Assembly (NCBI RefSeq): GCF_019375475.1 | Contig: NZ_JAHXGQ010000015.1 | Span: 62,001 to 126,000 of the forward strand | Length of the DNA stretch: 64,000 nucleotides | Origin: Saccharothrix obliqua | Lineage (GTDB): Bacteria; Actinomycetota; Actinomycetes; Mycobacteriales; Pseudonocardiaceae | Direction: 5' to 3' | Part shown: positions 15,256 to 23,581 of the stretch, one piece after another | Layout: every line of letters starts with the position of its first letter | How positions within the stretch are numbered: position 1 is the stretch's first letter | Program-made: the position numbers and the translations under genes | Notes under the pieces: model-generated | What the model was told of the DNA's origin: nothing | Seen by the model: only the letters and a program-made list of their open reading frames with translations | Databases searched by the model: none

Positions 15256-17478
15256 TCACGACCGGTAACGCGGATTCGTGTTGTGCCACTCGAAACCGCC
15301 GCCCATCCACGAGCGGAGCCCGCGCAGGAACCGGTGCAGCTCCGGTGACGGCACGGACGCCAGCTCGCGGTGCAGCGCCTCGAAATCACGGACCAGGTCG
15401 TTGTGCAGCGCCACGGTGACCTCCGTCGCCTCGGCCACCGAGCACCGCCGGTCGGCCGCGATCTGGAGCACCATGTTGACGACCTGGGTCTCGTCGGCGG
15501 CGTCCTTCGCGACCGACAGGAGGTCGTTCACGAGGACCGACGCCGTGCCCGCCTGGAACGCGGCCCGGCGCACGCGCGGGTCGTAGTACAGGTTCGCGGG
15601 CAGTTCGTAGGCGCCGACCGGGTCGATCAACGTCATCGAGGTGTAGAAGCTGTCGTGCTGGCGCGCGGCCAGGTACTCCCAGGCGGGCGGGTAGTCGCCG
15701 GTGTGCCGCCACGCGGCGTAGGTGTTCCAGCTGACGAACATCGCGAACGTCGAGTAGCAGACCCGCTGGACCTGCGCCGGGGTGCTGTAGCGGGTGAGGT
15801 GGCCGACCGCCGAGCGCAGCGCGACCAGCACCGGGTCGGAGCGCAGCGCCTCGTCCAGCGGTGGCGTGAACTCGCCCGTGGTGGGCACCGGGTCCATGGC
15901 GGACATCGCCAGCGCGAGGCGCGGCGGCAACGCGGTCGGCGTCGCACCCATCCCGCTGTCGTCGGCGTACAGGTCGTCGGCGGCCCACCAGGCGGCGTTC
16001 AACCGGGCCGCGATGGCCAGGTGGCCCACGTCGCTGCTGTCCGGGTGCGCGAGCACCACCAGCCGCCCGAACCCGGCGCCGCGCAACTGGTCCAGCTCGG
16101 TGCCCCGGAAGCCGCACTCCTCGGCCCACGCGACGAGATCGTCCTCGACGGCCTCGGTGAGGACGGGGTCCTGCCGCTCCACGATCGGCACGTAGAGGGG
16201 AGGGAAGTTGCCGTCGCCCCAGGGCCGTTCGGCGTAGGCCGGGTCCCGCGGCCCGGCGGCGGTGCCGGAGAGCAGGCTGGTGAGGGCGGACACCACGTCG
16301 GCCCCGGGCAGGTCGGCCGCGCTGGGCACACCCGGCAACCCGGGCAACCCGGACCGGCCGAACAGCCCCGGCACCGGTGCCGCGAGCAGCCCCACCCCGC
16401 CACCAGGGGACCGGCTCGCACCGCCGGTCGCACGGGGCGAGTCGGGGGCCGCGGCGGGCCGGCTCCCGCCGGCGTCCGGGTTGCGGCCACCGGCTCGCGG
16501 CACGTCGGGAGACGCGGTCGGCCGGCCGCTGCCCGGCCCGGCGGTCCCGCTGGTGGGGTGCGGCAGGTCCGGGGGAGCGGTCGGCCGGCTCCCGCCGCCC
16601 GATGGGTTGTTGCCGGTGGGGTGTGGCTGGTCGGGCGGTGCGGTGGGTCGGCTCCCGCCGGCGGATGGGTTGTTGCCGCTGGGACGTGGCAGGTCGGCCG
16701 GAATGGCGGGGTGACTTCCGCCGGTCGATGGGTTGTTGCCGGTGGGACGTGGCAGGTCGGCCGGAACGGTGGGGCGACTTCCGCCGGTCACCGGGTTGTT
16801 GCCGGTGGGGTGTGGCTGGTCGGGCGGTGCGGTGGGTCGGCTGCCGCCGGTCGCCGGGTTGCCGCCGGTGAAGTGCGGCACGTCGGAAAGGACCACCGGT
16901 CGACCGGTGCCCCTGCCGGGCTGCGGGAGGTCCGCGGGAACGGAGGGGTGGCTTCCACCGATCGCCGCGGCGGCGGCGCTGGAGTGCGGCACGTCGGGAG
17001 GCGCGGTCGGTCGGCCGCCGGCGGTGCCCCCGGTGGGGTGGGGCGGATCGGCGGGGGCGGTGGGCCGGCTCCCGCCGGTCGTCGGATCGCTCCCCGAAGG
17101 GAGCGGCGGGTCCGCGGGCGCGGTGAGCCCCCCGGTGCTCCCCCCGGTGGGGTGCGGCACGTCGGCCGGCACGGAGGGGACGCTCGCGCCCGACCCCACC
17201 GGTTCGGCACCGCCACCCGCGGGGTGCGGCGGGTCGGCGGGCGCGGTGAGTCGGCCCGGACCCGGTGCGACGAAGCCCGCGCCGACCGCCGAAGCACTCG
17301 CGAAGGGGGGAGCGGCCGGTGGTGTCGCCGCGGCGGGCGGGGGCGGGGTGGTTTCCAGCAGGCGACCGATGCGGGCGGCTGAGGTCCCCAGTCCGGTCGG
17401 CGTGGTCCAGTCGGCGGTGGCCGCGGCGGTGTCCGTCACATCGGACGAGCCTGGCAGGTCCCCTGCCCGGCAGGCCAT
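15256..17478 (-). CDS. 2-methylisoborneol-synthase-like terpene cyclase with long repetitive N-terminal arm
   Basis: A 740-residue protein. Residues about 415-740 form a class I terpene cyclase: DDLYADD (501-507) is the Asp-rich metal motif and NDLLSVAKD (651-659) the NSE motif, with Asp replacing the final Glu. The C-terminal WHNTNPRY carries the RY pair. Segments such as AAWWAADDLYADD and YELPANLYYDP match 2-methylisoborneol synthases (SCO7700 type). Residues about 75-355 are Pro/Gly-rich, probably disordered, with at least 14 copies of [AVI]-P-x-D-x-P-x-P, including four near-identical 21-residue repeats (211-294). N-terminal arms of this family are cargo tags for family 2B encapsulins, but no encapsulin or GPP methyltransferase gene is in the window. 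The substrate is unknown. The stop lies 63 bases after the ABC ATPase gene in reverse orientation, so co-transcription with it is possible. Confidence 0.85.
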   Translation of the reverse strand: MACRAGDLPGSSDVTDTAAATADWTTPTGLGTSAARIGRLLETTPPPPAAATPPAAPPFASASAVGAGFVAPGPGRLTAPADPPHPAGGGAEPVGSGASVPSVPADVPHPTGGSTGGLTAPADPPLPSGSDPTTGGSRPTAPADPPHPTGGTAGGRPTAPPDVPHSSAAAAAIGGSHPSVPADLPQPGRGTGRPVVLSDVPHFTGGNPATGGSRPTAPPDQPHPTGNNPVTGGSRPTVPADLPRPTGNNPSTGGSHPAIPADLPRPSGNNPSAGGSRPTAPPDQPHPTGNNPSGGGSRPTAPPDLPHPTSGTAGPGSGRPTASPDVPRAGGRNPDAGGSRPAAAPDSPRATGGASRSPGGGVGLLAAPVPGLFGRSGLPGLPGVPSAADLPGADVVSALTSLLSGTAAGPRDPAYAERPWGDGNFPPLYVPIVERQDPVLTEAVEDDLVAWAEECGFRGTELDQLRGAGFGRLVVLAHPDSSDVGHLAIAARLNAAWWAADDLYADDSGMGATPTALPPRLALAMSAMDPVPTTGEFTPPLDEALRSDPVLVALRSAVGHLTRYSTPAQVQRVCYSTFAMFVSWNTYAAWRHTGDYPPAWEYLAARQHDSFYTSMTLIDPVGAYELPANLYYDPRVRRAAFQAGTASVLVNDLLSVAKDAADETQVVNMVLQIAADRRCSVAEATEVTVALHNDLVRDFEALHRELASVPSPELHRFLRGLRSWMGGGFEWHNTNPRYRS
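16597..16848 (-). repeat. Four 63-base in-frame tandem repeats
   Basis: Codons 211-294 of the terpene cyclase gene consist of four 21-residue units of the form GGSRPTAPPDQPHPTGNNPx, each 63 bases. The copies differ mainly at R/H, T/A/V/I and Q/L positions. More diverged copies extend on both sides (about 16414-17256). The high identity suggests recent expansion by slippage or recombination. Confidence 0.85.
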
Positions 17479-17541
17479 ACGCCAGCCGGGGCAGGGTTCC
17501 TCCCTATCGAGTGGTTCCGCGTGGCCCGTGGACGCGGTCCG

Positions 17542-19023
17542 TCACAGTTCCCCGGTGTTCATGGTGCGGAGGATGGTGTGCTGGTCGATCCGGTCACCGG
17601 TCAGCTCCGCGCACACCTTCCCCTTGTGGAACACCACGACCCGGTCGCACGCCACGACCAGCTCGTCCAGGTCGGTGGAGCACAGCACCACGACCTTGCC
17701 CGCGTCGGCCACGCTGCGCAGCAGCGCGTGGATCTCGGCACGCGCGCCGAGGTCCACCCCGCGGGTGGGGTCGTCCAGCAGCAGCACCGCCGGGTCGGCC
17801 GCCAGCCACTTCGCCAGCACGACCTTCTGCTGGTTGCCGCCGGACAGCAGGCCCGCCCGGGTGTCCACGTTCGGCGGCTTGACACCAACCCGCCCGGCCA
17901 GCTCGCGAGCCGACTCGCGCAGCGCGCCGGTCCGCAGCAGCCGCGCACCGGCCAACGCCACCGGGCGCACCTGGGCGATGTTCTCCCACACCGGCTTGTC
18001 CAGCATCAGCCCGACCCGCCGCCGGTCACCGGACACCAGCGCCACCCCGGCCCCGATGGCGGACCGGAAGTCGCGGGGCGCGCCGCCACCGGGCAGCTCG
18101 ACGGAGCCGCCGACCGGTCGCCGGATGCCCGCCACGACCTCCAGCGCCGTGGTGTGCCCCGAGCCCGCCAGGCCGGCCAGCCCGACGACCTCGCCACCCG
18201 CGAAGGACAACGTCACGCCGGCGAGCCGGTCGGGCACCACCACGTCGCGCAGTTCGAGCCGCGCCCCGCCGGGCGTGCCCGTCGTCCGCACGGGCGTGGG
18301 CAGGTCCTGCCCGAGCATGGCGTGCACGATCGAGGGGATGTCGAGTTCGGCCCGCGGCCGGGCGTCCAGGACGGTGCGGCCCTCCCGCAGCACGGTGATC
18401 TCGTCGCACAGGCTCATCACCTCTTCGAGGATGTGCGACACGAACACCACGGCCACCTCGCGGTCCCGCAGCACGCGCAGGATGTCCAGCAGCCGGGAGG
18501 AGCTGTCCTTGTCCAACGCGGACGTCGGCTCGTCCAGGATCAGCACCCGCGGCTGGACGATGAGCGCCTTCGCGATCTCCACGAGCTGCCGCTGCGCCAG
18601 CGAGAGCGAGCCGAGCCTCGCCTTCGGGTCGACGTCCAACCCGAGCTGCTCCAGCACGGGCCGGGCCTTGGCCAGCATCGCGGCCCGGTCGGCCAGCGGA
18701 CCGCGCCGGGGCTCGCGCATCGGGTACAGGTTCGCCAGCACGTCCAGGTCTGGGAACAGGTTCAGCTCCTGCGACACCACGGCCACGCCGTTGGCCGCCG
18801 CCTGGGCGGTGCTGGTGAACGACACCTCCGCGCCCGCCAGCCGCAGCGCGCCCGCGTCCGGCGACACCGCCCCCGTGATCACCTTGATCAGCGTGGACTT
18901 TCCCGCGCCGTTCTCGCCGAGCAGGGCGTGCACCGAACCGGGGCGCAGGGTCAGGTCCGCCCCGGCCAGCGCGGTGACCCCGCCGTAGGACTTGGTGATC
19001 CCGCGTGCGGTGAGTGCGTGCAT
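17542..19023 (-). CDS. Sugar ABC transporter, double ATPase subunit (RbsA type)
   Basis: A 493-residue protein with two nucleotide-binding domains, as in ribose/galactose importers. Domain 1 has Walker A GENGAGKST (36-44), signature LSLAQRQ and Walker B VLILDEPTSALD. Domain 2 has a degenerate Walker A (GLAGSGHTT, with no Lys), signature LSGGNQQKVVLAKWL and Walker B VLLLDDPTRGVD. Such degeneracy in the second domain is normal for RbsA-type subunits. ATG at 19023 overlaps the binding-protein stop (TGATG), so the three transporter genes form one operon. The imported sugar is not identifiable. Confidence 0.92.
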   Translation of the reverse strand: MHALTARGITKSYGGVTALAGADLTLRPGSVHALLGENGAGKSTLIKVITGAVSPDAGALRLAGAEVSFTSTAQAAANGVAVVSQELNLFPDLDVLANLYPMREPRRGPLADRAAMLAKARPVLEQLGLDVDPKARLGSLSLAQRQLVEIAKALIVQPRVLILDEPTSALDKDSSSRLLDILRVLRDREVAVVFVSHILEEVMSLCDEITVLREGRTVLDARPRAELDIPSIVHAMLGQDLPTPVRTTGTPGGARLELRDVVVPDRLAGVTLSFAGGEVVGLAGLAGSGHTTALEVVAGIRRPVGGSVELPGGGAPRDFRSAIGAGVALVSGDRRRVGLMLDKPVWENIAQVRPVALAGARLLRTGALRESARELAGRVGVKPPNVDTRAGLLSGGNQQKVVLAKWLAADPAVLLLDDPTRGVDLGARAEIHALLRSVADAGKVVVLCSTDLDELVVACDRVVVFHKGKVCAELTGDRIDQHTILRTMNTGEL

Positions 19024-20069
19024 CAGTTGGCCTCTTCGATGGGCTTGAGGTACTTCGCCGGGTCGGCGAGCTGCTTCTCGGTCTCCGCCTTGAACGCCGC
19101 CTTGCGCGAGGTCTCGTCCTTCTGCCGCTCCATGACCTGGTCGATGTTCTCCGCGTTCACCACCAGCGAGCCGGTGTTCCACCAACCCGTGGGCATGGGC
19201 TTCTTGGTGCGCGCGTGGTCGGCCAGCATCCGCAGCGCGATGTAGCCCTTCAGCCAGTGCTCGGGCGAGGCGAGCGCGAACACGTAGCCGTCCTTGACCG
19301 CCTGGAGGGCCGCGATGTCGGGGTCGCAGGACCCGGCGAGGAACTTGCGGCCGGTGTTCTTCTGGATCAACGCCAGCGACACCGCGTCCTGCGCGCCGAC
19401 GCCGAGGTAACCCACGGCGTTCGGGTTCGCCTTGACGATGTCGTTCCACTTGTTGAAGTTCGTCGTCGGCTCGGAGCCGGAGTCGAACGGGCCGAGGATC
19501 TTCAGCTTGGGCCGCTTGGCCTCGATCACCGACTTCATCCCGTCCAACCGCTGCTGCAACAGCGTGAGGCCGGGGATGGCGTTGCCCAGCACGACGTCGC
19601 CGGTCGCGTCCTCCGGCACCTGCTTGACGAACTCCTCGCCGAGCATCTTGCCCAGCTCGGTGTTGCTGTTGCCGATGTAGAGGTCGACCTTGGTGCCCGA
19701 GGGCGGGAGGGTGTCCACCGCGACGACGGGGACCTTGAGGTCGGCGGCCTGGTTGAGGGGCCGCACGAACAGGTCGGGGGTCAGCGTCTCCAGGGCCACG
19801 CCGTGCGTGGAGTTGCGGATCGCGGACTGGAAGAGCTGCACCTGCTGCGGTCCGTCCACGTTGGACGGAGCGCTCAGCGCCAGCTCGACCTTGCCGGCGT
19901 CGTCGGCACCGGCCTTCGCGCCGAACGCCATCTCCTGGAACGGGTTCTGCGTCGACGTGGCGTACACGAACGCCAGCTTGAGCGGATCGTCGGCGGACGG
20001 CTCCGCCGAACCGCAGCCGGCCAGCAGACCGGCGACGGCAAGTGCCGCCACGTACCGGTGGGGACGCAT
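19023..20069 (-). CDS. Sugar ABC transporter substrate-binding lipoprotein (RbsB type)
   Basis: A 348-residue secreted lipoprotein. MRPHRYVAALAVAGLLAGCG is a signal peptide with lipobox LLAGC (Cys 19). LKLAFVYATSTQNPFQEMAF is the first strand and loop of a type I periplasmic binding fold (Peripla_BP_4). VPVVAVDTLPPSG and NPNAVGYLGVGAQDAVSLAL are typical later strands. ATG at 20069 was chosen because GAGG lies 7 bases upstream. A GTG at 20099, in a GTGA overlap with the permease, would add ten residues before the signal peptide. It delivers the sugar to the permease encoded just upstream. Confidence 0.9.
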   Translation of the reverse strand: MRPHRYVAALAVAGLLAGCGSAEPSADDPLKLAFVYATSTQNPFQEMAFGAKAGADDAGKVELALSAPSNVDGPQQVQLFQSAIRNSTHGVALETLTPDLFVRPLNQAADLKVPVVAVDTLPPSGTKVDLYIGNSNTELGKMLGEEFVKQVPEDATGDVVLGNAIPGLTLLQQRLDGMKSVIEAKRPKLKILGPFDSGSEPTTNFNKWNDIVKANPNAVGYLGVGAQDAVSLALIQKNTGRKFLAGSCDPDIAALQAVKDGYVFALASPEHWLKGYIALRMLADHARTKKPMPTGWWNTGSLVVNAENIDQVMERQKDETSRKAAFKAETEKQLADPAKYLKPIEEAN

Positions 20070-20095
20070 CAGGACCTCATTTCCTACGCGGGGTT

Positions 20096-21121
20096 TCACA
20101 GACCGAGCATTGATTCGCGCGCACGTCGCCTGCTGCGCAGCGCGCTGTCCACCCCGACCGCCAGGAGGACGACCAGACCGGTGGCGAAAGAACTCCAGTT
20201 CGCGGGGATGCTGAAGTAGACGAGACCGCTGGACACGACGCCCAGCAGGATCGCGCCGAACACCGCGCCCACCACCGTGGCGACACCACCGCGCAGCGGC
20301 GTGCCACCGATCACGGCCGCCGCGATCGCCTGGAGTTCGAAACCGGTCCCGATGTTCGGGTCACCGGACGTGAAGAACGCCAACCCCAGCACGCCCGCCA
20401 GCCCGGCGACCGCCCCGACCAGCACCAGCACGTACAGCCGCGTGCGCGGGATGGAGATGCCGGAGAACGCCGCCGCGTCCGGGTTGGACCCGATGGACCG
20501 CACCCGGTAGCCGAACGGCGTCCAGCGCAGCAGCACGGTCAGCCCGATGGTGACCGCGATCAGGATCCACACGCTCACCGGCAGGCCCAGCAGGTCGCCG
20601 CCGAGCACCGTGAAGAACGAGTGCTCCAGCGGCAGGCCGGTGACCTGCTGCCCGTCGCCGAGCGCCACCGCGAGCCCCCGGTACACCTGCATCGTGGCCA
20701 GTGTCGCCACGAACGCCGGGATCGCGATGTGCTGCACCACCAACGCGTTCGCGAGCCCGAGCACCGCGCCGAGCACGATGCCCGCGAGGCACGCGACCCA
20801 CGGGTTGAAGCCTTCCCGCATCAGCAGCGCGGAGGTGATCAGCGAGAGCCCGAACATCGCGCCGACCGACAGGTCGATCTCGCGCATCGCCAGCAGGAAC
20901 GCCATGCCCGCGGCGAGCAGCGCCACGTACACGGAGTTGTTGAGCACGTCCCGCAACTGCCCGATGGTCAGGAAGTTGGGGCGCAGCGCCCCGATCACCA
21001 GCACCAGCAGGATCGTCGCGATCAGCACGCTGCTGGACTCCACGCGCAGGACCTGCCTGCCGAACCCGAGTATCGAGTTCTTCCCGCGGGTGTCTGGAAC
21101 CCGTCGGTCAACCTCGGTCAT
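20096..21121 (-). CDS. Sugar ABC transporter permease (RbsC type)
   Basis: A 341-residue membrane subunit of the ribose-type importer. About eight to ten helices are seen. MREIDLSVGAMFGLSLITSA (about residues 73-92) carries the E-I-D-L-S-V-G motif, and NALVVQHIAIPAFVATLATM follows. IGSNPDAAAFSGISIPRTRL is the cytoplasmic coupling loop, and GTPLRGGVATVVGAVFGA is also conserved. ATG at 21121 has GGAGG 7-8 bases upstream. An upstream in-frame extension is Arg-rich and not typical, so it was dropped. It is the first gene of the transporter operon, divergent from the SDR gene with 149 bases between them. Confidence 0.9.
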   Translation of the reverse strand: MTEVDRRVPDTRGKNSILGFGRQVLRVESSSVLIATILLVLVIGALRPNFLTIGQLRDVLNNSVYVALLAAGMAFLLAMREIDLSVGAMFGLSLITSALLMREGFNPWVACLAGIVLGAVLGLANALVVQHIAIPAFVATLATMQVYRGLAVALGDGQQVTGLPLEHSFFTVLGGDLLGLPVSVWILIAVTIGLTVLLRWTPFGYRVRSIGSNPDAAAFSGISIPRTRLYVLVLVGAVAGLAGVLGLAFFTSGDPNIGTGFELQAIAAAVIGGTPLRGGVATVVGAVFGAILLGVVSSGLVYFSIPANWSSFATGLVVLLAVGVDSALRSRRRARESMLGL

Positions 21122-21256
21122 GCGCCGCCTCCGTCCGCCCGGTACGGCCACCAGGGTGCGGTGACCGCCGGCGGAACGCCTTGCCCGATGGCGAACAGCC
21201 GTTGACCACCAGCGCACCGACTGTGTCGGGGGCCACAGGAGCAGGCGGGTCCTGGC

Positions 21257-21262
21257 TAGCGT
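21257..21262 (+). promoter_or_regulatory. Leaderless-type -10 of the SDR gene
   Basis: TAGCGT ends 8 bases before ATG 21271, which places transcription start at or next to the start codon. No Shine-Dalgarno sequence precedes the ATG, consistent with a leaderless message. A -35 is not evident. Confidence 0.5.
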
Positions 21263-21270
21263 TTGCCGCC

Positions 21271-22077
21271 ATGGGCAGCATCGAGGGCAAGGTGGCGCTG
21301 GTGACGGGCGCGGGCTCGGGTATCGGCGAGGCGGTGGCCCGCCGGTTGGACGCCGAGGGCGCGCGGGTGGCGGCGCTGGACGTCGACTCGACCGGCGCGG
21401 AGCTGACCGCGGGCCTGCTGCGGCAGGGCATGGCGGTGGTGGCCGACGTCGCCGACTCGGCGCAGGTGGACGAAGCCGTGCGGACGGTCGTGGAGACCTA
21501 CGGGCGACTCGACATCCTCGTCAACAACGCGGGCATCCGAGGCGGCCAGGAGGCGGACGACGCGTTCGACCGCTTGGCGTCGCGGCTCACCGAGGCCGGG
21601 ATGGGCACGCCGACCACGGAGTTGAACGCCACGGTGAACATCAGCGACGAGGCGTGGCACCGGATGCTCGACGTCCACCTGGGCGGGACTTTCTACTGCA
21701 CGCGCGCGGCGTTGCGGCACATGGGAGCCGGCTCGGTGATCGTGAACGTCTCGTCCATCTGCGGCTTGACGGGCTGCGCCCACATCCCGCACTACTCGGC
21801 GGCGAAGGCGGGCATCGAGGGTTTCACCAGGGCGGTGGCCCGCGACGTCGCACCACGCGGCATCCGCGTGAACTGCGTCGCGCCCGGCTACATCGACACG
21901 CCGCTGGGCGACGTGATGGCACCGGTCGTCCGCCGTGACCTGACGGGCCAGATCGCGTTGAACCGCTTCGGGCAGCCGGCGGAAATCGCGGGCGCGGTGG
22001 CGTTCCTCGTCGGGCCGGACGGGACGTACGTGACCGGCCAGACGCTCAGCCCCAACGGCGGTTTCGTGATGAGCTGA
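21271..22077 (+). CDS. Short-chain dehydrogenase/reductase
   Basis: A 268-residue NAD(P)-dependent oxidoreductase. VALVTGAGSGIGEAVARRL (about residues 8-26) is the TGxxxGxG nucleotide motif, and DILVNNAGIRGG holds the NNAG motif. VNVSSICGLTG supplies the catalytic Ser and HYSAAKAGIEGFTRA the YxxxK pair. The ending YVTGQTLSPNGGFVMS is the classical SDR tail. Asp in VAALDVDS after the second strand suggests NAD(H) preference. It is divergent from the sugar ABC transporter, so oxidation of the imported sugar or polyol is plausible but not shown. An insertion near residues 90-120 is longer than average. Confidence 0.9.
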   Translation: MGSIEGKVALVTGAGSGIGEAVARRLDAEGARVAALDVDSTGAELTAGLLRQGMAVVADVADSAQVDEAVRTVVETYGRLDILVNNAGIRGGQEADDAFDRLASRLTEAGMGTPTTELNATVNISDEAWHRMLDVHLGGTFYCTRAALRHMGAGSVIVNVSSICGLTGCAHIPHYSAAKAGIEGFTRAVARDVAPRGIRVNCVAPGYIDTPLGDVMAPVVRRDLTGQIALNRFGQPAEIAGAVAFLVGPDGTYVTGQTLSPNGGFVMS

Positions 22078-22126
22078 CCGCCGAAGCCGACCCGATTTCT
22101 GCGGTCGGGACCGGTGGGGTCGCCGC

Positions 22127-22132
22127 TATGAT
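22127..22132 (+). promoter_or_regulatory. -10 element of the RHIM-like pair
   Basis: TATGAT, a near-consensus -10, lies 21 bases before ATG 22154, and GGGGGTTGG follows as ribosome site. No clear TTGACA-like -35 is present at the expected distance. Confidence 0.45.
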
Positions 22133-22153
22133 CGCCGCGATCACGGGGGTTGG

Positions 22154-23077
22154 ATGAACGAGGACTCCGCCGGCGACGACGCGACGCGCAACGTCCACCG
22201 GGGACCGGCGAACCAGGTGTTGCAGGCTCGCGACATCCACGGCGGCGTGCACCTGGGCGCACCGCGGCGGCGGCAGTGGGTCGCGGCGGCGGCCGTGCTC
22301 GCGGTGGCGGTCGTCGTGGCCGCGCTGATCCTGGCCCGGCAGGAGCGGCCGGGCACCGCACCGCCGCGGGTGTCGGTGGACATGTCCTACAACGACCACA
22401 AACCGTGGGGTTACGTCAGCGAGTCGGCCGACTTCCCCGGTGCGGAGCGGTTGGCGCGCTTGAACCAGCCGTCGGGTGGTCTCGACCCGCGCCTGGCGGA
22501 GGAGGTCCGCCGCGACCGCGGTGCGTTCAGCCTGCGCCGGCACACCGTGCGCCTGCACCTCGCCGGCCCGCCGGACCGGGCGGTGCGCATCACCGACATC
22601 CGGCCCGTCGTCCGGCGCGCCACCGAGGTGTTCACCGGCAGCCTGGTCGAGGCGAACCCGCAGGGCGCTGATCCGTCGTCGGAGGTGCTGCTCGCGCTGG
22701 ACGAGCCGTTCCCGCGGCTGATGGACACCAAGCTGGTGGAGAACCCGTCATCGGGCGTGAGGAGCGAACAGGTGCCGACGGGGCCGTACTTCCCCGGCCA
22801 CACCGTGCACCTCGCTCCCGGTGAGACGCACGAGGTCGTGGTGACCGCGGTTGCGGAGGTCCGCGCCTACGAGTACGAACTGGTGGTGGTCCACCAGTCC
22901 GAGACGGGGACGGGGGAGGTGGTGGTGAACGACGACGGGCGCCCGTTCCGGATCTCCGGCCTCGCATGCACCGCGCCGGGTTTCGCGTCCTACCGCGCCG
23001 CCTACCAGCTCGTCACCGGGTTCGCCATCGCGCCGGTGCCGGACCCGTCCCGGCTGGGGCGTGCGGCGTGCCGCTGA
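22154..23077 (+). CDS. Membrane-anchored protein with N-terminal RHIM-like amyloid motif
   Basis: A 307-residue protein of unknown function. Residues 12-34 contain RNVHRGPANQVLQARDIHGG followed by VHL. This resembles the N-x-x-x-G-x-h-h-Q-x-x-x-h-x-G pattern of RHIM-like bacterial amyloid signalling motifs, which link sensors to effectors by templated aggregation. A transmembrane helix follows (about 42-62). The remaining 240 residues are extracytoplasmic by the positive-inside rule. They look beta-rich (TVHLAPGETHEVVVTAV) without a family I recognise. The topology puts the amyloid motif in the cytoplasm. The gene overlaps the next one by 10 bases. Two plain alternatives are a cell-surface protein, or a motif match by chance. 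Confidence 0.65.
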   Translation: MNEDSAGDDATRNVHRGPANQVLQARDIHGGVHLGAPRRRQWVAAAAVLAVAVVVAALILARQERPGTAPPRVSVDMSYNDHKPWGYVSESADFPGAERLARLNQPSGGLDPRLAEEVRRDRGAFSLRRHTVRLHLAGPPDRAVRITDIRPVVRRATEVFTGSLVEANPQGADPSSEVLLALDEPFPRLMDTKLVENPSSGVRSEQVPTGPYFPGHTVHLAPGETHEVVVTAVAEVRAYEYELVVVHQSETGTGEVVVNDDGRPFRISGLACTAPGFASYRAAYQLVTGFAIAPVPDPSRLGRAACR

Positions 23078-23577
23078 ACCCGCGCGATCCGGTGCTCTGG
23101 GCGGTCGTCCTGGGCGTGCTGCTGGTGGTCGGCACGGTGGTCGTGCGCTCCGGCCGCGACCCGGAGCCGGCCACGACCGCGCTGCCCACCACCACATCAC
23201 CCGCTTCGCCGCCGTGCGGCGCCATCGCGACCACCGACACCACGGGGCGGCCGTTGCCGGAAGTCCTGCTGGGACCGGCGGGTCGCGTGCACGACGCCGC
23301 GTGCCGACGCGACCTCACCGCCCTGGCCGCCGAGATGGAGGAGTCGTTCGGCGGTCGGACGCCCGCCGAGGCGGTCCGCGCGCTGGACGGCGCGCCCGAG
23401 GCGCTGCCCCGGGTCGCGCGCGTGCTGGAGGTACCGCCACGCGTCGAGCAGGGCGGCCACGTCTACTGCGGACCCGAGGGCGATGTCGTCGTGTTCGCCC
23501 GCGGCACCCTCGACCGACCGGGCAGGTGGTCGCTGTTCGAGTGGGGCGGCACCGCGGGCGCCGCCGGCTGGTGCTGA
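23068..23577 (+). CDS. Small membrane-anchored protein of unknown function
   Basis: A 169-residue protein starting at a GTG that overlaps the end of the preceding gene by 10 bases. PVLWAVVLGVLLVVGTVVV (about residues 8-26) is a single N-terminal helix. A Thr/Pro-rich linker follows, then a compact extracytoplasmic domain with three or four Cys (SPPCGAIATT, DAACRRDL, HVYCGPEGD, GWC). These could form disulfides, which supports an outside location. No family was recognised. Coupling implies it works with the RHIM-like protein. It ends 4 bases before the convergent amine oxidase gene. Confidence 0.65.
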   Translation: MPLNPRDPVLWAVVLGVLLVVGTVVVRSGRDPEPATTALPTTTSPASPPCGAIATTDTTGRPLPEVLLGPAGRVHDAACRRDLTALAAEMEESFGGRTPAEAVRALDGAPEALPRVARVLEVPPRVEQGGHVYCGPEGDVVVFARGTLDRPGRWSLFEWGGTAGAAGWC

Positions 23578-23581
23578 ATCC

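Noticed and set aside
16414-17256. Repeats considered as a CRISPR array or minisatellite
   Set aside because: Units are contiguous 63-base in-frame codons with no spacers. They continue a conserved protein architecture.
13775-17478. Terpene biosynthetic cluster made of the GMC oxidoreductase and the cyclase
   Set aside because: The genes converge, a hairpin separates them, and no further tailoring, methyltransferase or regulator gene is adjacent. Adjacency alone is weak.
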